Of a DNA stretch of 52,423 nt, positions 50,880 through 52,423 are shown piece by piece; position 1 is the stretch's first letter, and every line of letters begins with the position of its first letter. The notes below the pieces were generated by a model. That model did no database searches, was not told the DNA's origin, and was given only the letters and a program-made list of their open reading frames with translations. The DNA comes from Cyanobacteria bacterium REEB67 (GTDB lineage: Bacteria > Cyanobacteriota > Vampirovibrionia > Obscuribacterales > Obscuribacteraceae): assembly GCA_018971775.1 (NCBI GenBank), contig JAGXAB010000047.1, forward strand, positions 1 to 52,423. The letters run 5' to 3'. The position numbers and the translations under genes were made by a program.

Positions 50880-51164
50880 ATGTATACCCCTTCAGGCTGG
50901 CCGAGGGTCGCAAGGGACGAAAAAGCCCATAGCGGCTCACAATACGCTTCTTTGCGCTCGATTGAAGCGGCTCTCGAGAGAACCCGAATAATAAACAATC
51001 CGGCCTTCCGAACAAAGTCCGAGATGAGCGAGAGCAATAAGAGAAGAATCGAAAGTGCTGAAGAAGCAGCCAAGGCTTTACTTAGCCATCTTAACTCCAG
51101 CAAGCACAATTCGCCGGCGTTAGATTGTTCTAGTATATTGTATAGTTGCATTTCCAAAATTTAG
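50880..51164 (+). pseudogene. truncated paralogue of the jelly-roll protein fused to unrelated frame
   Basis: The 94-codon frame begins with GWPRVARDEKAHSGSQYASLRSI, which aligns with GWSYHATDEKDFEVF...GEKHSGSQCATLRSI of the gene at 47412, with a 9-residue gap in the copy. After the shared segment the frame continues in unrelated Ser/Lys/Asn-rich sequence that does not resemble the domain. At DNA level about 50 bases (50915-50965) are visibly related to 47505-47560. It is best read as a remnant. The 50713-51253 interval otherwise holds the dyad at 50767 and the hairpin at 51160. Confidence 0.6.
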
Positions 51165-51211
51165 AAGAGAACCAGATAGGGCGCGAGTCCCGTCACCGAT
51201 TCTCTTCTAAA
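51160..51211. repeat. 12-base perfect inverted repeat with tRNA T-arm-like loop
   Basis: TTTAGAAGAGAA (51160-51171) pairs perfectly with TTCTCTTCTAAA (51200-51211) around 28 bases that contain CGAGTCCCGTCA (51184-51195), identical to the T-arm of the tRNA-Asp in this window. On the minus strand ATTTT follows, so it may terminate the gene ending at 51254. Alternatively it is a scar of an element that carried or targeted a tRNA 3' end. Confidence 0.6.
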
Positions 51212-51253
51212 AAGAGCGTACATAAAAGCATTCAAGAGCCTTCAAACGATTGC

Positions 51254-52243
51254 TCAAATCGGTCGCCAATCTTCGGCTCGCGGTAGGGGCGTGCCGGGAT
51301 TGATCAGCTGATAGCAGAGTTCTCGTTGATCGTCGTCCAGCCACTGTAGCGAGGCCAGAAGGATGTGCGCGCGGTCGGCGGTTGCCAGCCAGCCCCGCTC
51401 AATCTTTTGAGTGGGCTTGCCGCAGTAGTACGCCAGGCGACCACCGCAAAACTTCTCACCAGCTGCTGTAATCAGTGCATTGCCTGAGCGCGGAATAGCC
51501 CCCGGGATTGCCACATCTTCGATTTTCTTCACCGTGGTGACCAGCACTTTAATGCGATTTTTCGCACTGTCGCGCCAGACGAGAAGCACTTTTTCGTTGA
51601 CTTGTGGCCGCTCTTCCTGGCTGGCTTTCCACTGCGCGTCGCTTAGAGTTTGCCTGTATGCTTGTTCGAGCGGCGCGTTGCAGCGGCTTTGTGCCATGGC
51701 GGGAGTGATCGCAAAAGCGGTCACGTAATCATCGAGGCTGCCCTGGAAGAGTTTTTCCACTTCCGCTTTCTCTGATGCCTTTGATGGCAGTGGAGGCAGC
51801 TTCTCGACATACTTCAAACAGCCGAGATCGGGCCGTTCTTCGAGCATGTCTCTTGCCTGTGAGGCGTAGCGACCACCACCACAGATATATTGGAACAGGT
51901 TAAATAGCTGTAGTGCACCAAGAAAAATCAGCGGCCTGAGTTGGTTTGTTTCCGCCACCCGCCAGATATAGCAGGTCAAAAGGATGGCGACGAAGCCGCT
52001 AAAGATGGCCAGACAAGCGGCATTGTCGGCATGGTCTGTGAGTTCGGCGTGTCTGCCTTCGAAGTTGCGGATCGCACTGATCTCGTTCAACTTCGGCACA
52101 GGACCGCTCAAAAATTTGACGAGGCGTTTGCAGCGACGCGTGTGCTCCAGCACCGAAAGTGCCGTGACAAGTGCCGCGCCAACGCCAATGAGATAGGGAT
52201 ACGCCAGTGGCGTTACCTCGAGGTAGTACAGAAATCCATTCAT
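51254..52243 (-). CDS. membrane protein with cytosolic domain, unknown
   Basis: 329 residues. Membrane helices at about 14-33, 75-95 and 103-120, then a soluble domain (about 140-329) with EKVLLVWRDSAKNRIKVLVTTVKKIEDV (described) and NALITAAGEKFCGGRLAYYCG. The order resembles LemA-like or E3-ligase-type (GIDE) membrane proteins that have such a beta-rich central domain, but the match is not strong enough to name it. ATG 52243 with AGGG 7 bases upstream. It probably shares a transcript with the partial gene upstream (69-base gap). Confidence 0.75.
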   Translation of the reverse strand: MNGFLYYLEVTPLAYPYLIGVGAALVTALSVLEHTRRCKRLVKFLSGPVPKLNEISAIRNFEGRHAELTDHADNAACLAIFSGFVAILLTCYIWRVAETNQLRPLIFLGALQLFNLFQYICGGGRYASQARDMLEERPDLGCLKYVEKLPPLPSKASEKAEVEKLFQGSLDDYVTAFAITPAMAQSRCNAPLEQAYRQTLSDAQWKASQEERPQVNEKVLLVWRDSAKNRIKVLVTTVKKIEDVAIPGAIPRSGNALITAAGEKFCGGRLAYYCGKPTQKIERGWLATADRAHILLASLQWLDDDQRELCYQLINPGTPLPRAEDWRPI

Positions 52244-52312
52244 AGGACATCCCTTGCAGGCTCCAGCCCGGAGGCTGAAACCTGCGTTTATTTTTGATAG
52301 AGATGCTCGCCT

Positions 52313-52423
52313 TTAACTGCCGGCGTGCTCGATCTTGATCAGCTTGGGGCCGAAACGATCGATGCGACCGGAGTCGTCGGTGGGCAGTGGACCGAGGGGG
52401 AGATTGCGTCTACCGTTGGAATT
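52313..52423 (-). CDS. partial CDS, C-terminal 36 residues
   Basis: Minus-strand frame entering from the window's right edge and ending at TAA 52313-52315. It encodes LPLGPLPTDDSGRIDRFGPKLIKIEHAG and a few more residues, too little to identify. The frame is open across the whole visible part, so this is very likely the end of a gene that starts outside the window. Confidence 0.6.
   Translation of the reverse strand, partial: NSNGRRNLPLGPLPTDDSGRIDRFGPKLIKIEHAGS

Noticed and set aside
50801..51157. 118-codon minus-strand frame
   Set aside because: Antisense to the remnant at 50880-51164; it has a Leu/Ser-rich stretch that looks like a membrane helix but is the reverse of the Ser/Lys/Asn-rich frame, with no start signal.
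51160..51211. a tRNA gene
   Set aside because: Only a T-arm-like word is present; no acceptor, D-arm or anticodon arm can be drawn, and the outer stem is a 12-base AT-rich hairpin.

Overview
The window looks like a chromosomal segment of a non-photosynthetic relative of the Cyanobacteria (Melainabacteria/Vampirovibrionia, Obscuribacterales-like). This is inferred from gene style only: moderate GC, many large alanine-rich proteins of unknown function, a Ser/Thr kinase fused to TPRs, a DUF2339 giant membrane protein, GH15 glucoamylase, and frequent TTG/GTG starts behind good Shine-Dalgarno sites. No phage, IS element, CRISPR array or rRNA operon was found. One tRNA (Asp, GTC) is present. Most genes are housekeeping or envelope functions. 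The accessory flavour lies in small metal/redox modules and in a decayed stretch at 46.9-51.2 kb.

Layout. 0.4-3.5 kb: a deoxyribosyltransferase-Nudix fusion with a strong terminator, a membrane-anchored thioredoxin, and an HD (p)ppGpp-hydrolase-like gene. 3.6-9.3 kb: tRNA-Asp, a two-winged-domain membrane protein, a cytosolic HEIGH zincin-like protein, an AlkA-type DNA glycosylase and a secreted protein. 9.3-16.1 kb: a Tat-exported M3 peptidase, a DUF3592-like protein, and a two-component pair (OmpR-type regulator and histidine kinase) separated by an antisense TPR gene whose start codon overlaps that of the regulator. 16.2-26.6 kb: DUF2339 protein, PHB-depolymerase-like esterase, a secreted Pro-rich protein followed by a HEIAH protein, DUF1475, glucoamylase. 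26.6-28.8 kb: a probable copper module (CsoR repressor with dyad operators, a Cys/His protein, a Met/His-rich membrane protein). 28.9-33.8 kb: Ser/Thr kinase-TPR and a DUF255/YyaL-type lipoprotein. 33.8-34.8 kb: a Fur-box-controlled operon whose Fur protein carries two winged-helix domains. 35.6-38.0 kb: a four-gene operon of a CooC/MinD-like ATPase, thioredoxin-like [2Fe-2S] ferredoxin, four-helix membrane protein and TPR-like protein, ending in a very strong terminator. 38.6-42.1 kb: an 863-residue protein with a phosphoribosyltransferase-like C-terminus and two small genes. 42.3-47.0 kb: esterase, divergent class A beta-lactamase, YpdA-like reductase facing a MarR/membrane/GNAT operon. 46.9-52.4 kb: gene remnants (an AraC tail, a truncated paralogue, an unassigned remnant), a jelly-roll protein, ankyrin, hemerythrin, a lipoprotein and membrane proteins.

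The most unusual signal is non-coding. Two intergenic elements, at 38143-38319 (+) and 49219-49395 (-), share exactly the same geometry: one inverted TTCGATA core, a 44-base gap, then three TATCGAA-type cores spaced exactly 42 bases apart. The two copies are 177 bases long, in opposite orientation, about 11 kb apart. I know of no named family with this plan. The best candidate for an undescribed protein system is the 35.6-38.0 kb ATPase/ferredoxin/membrane/TPR operon, beside the Fur-controlled operon.
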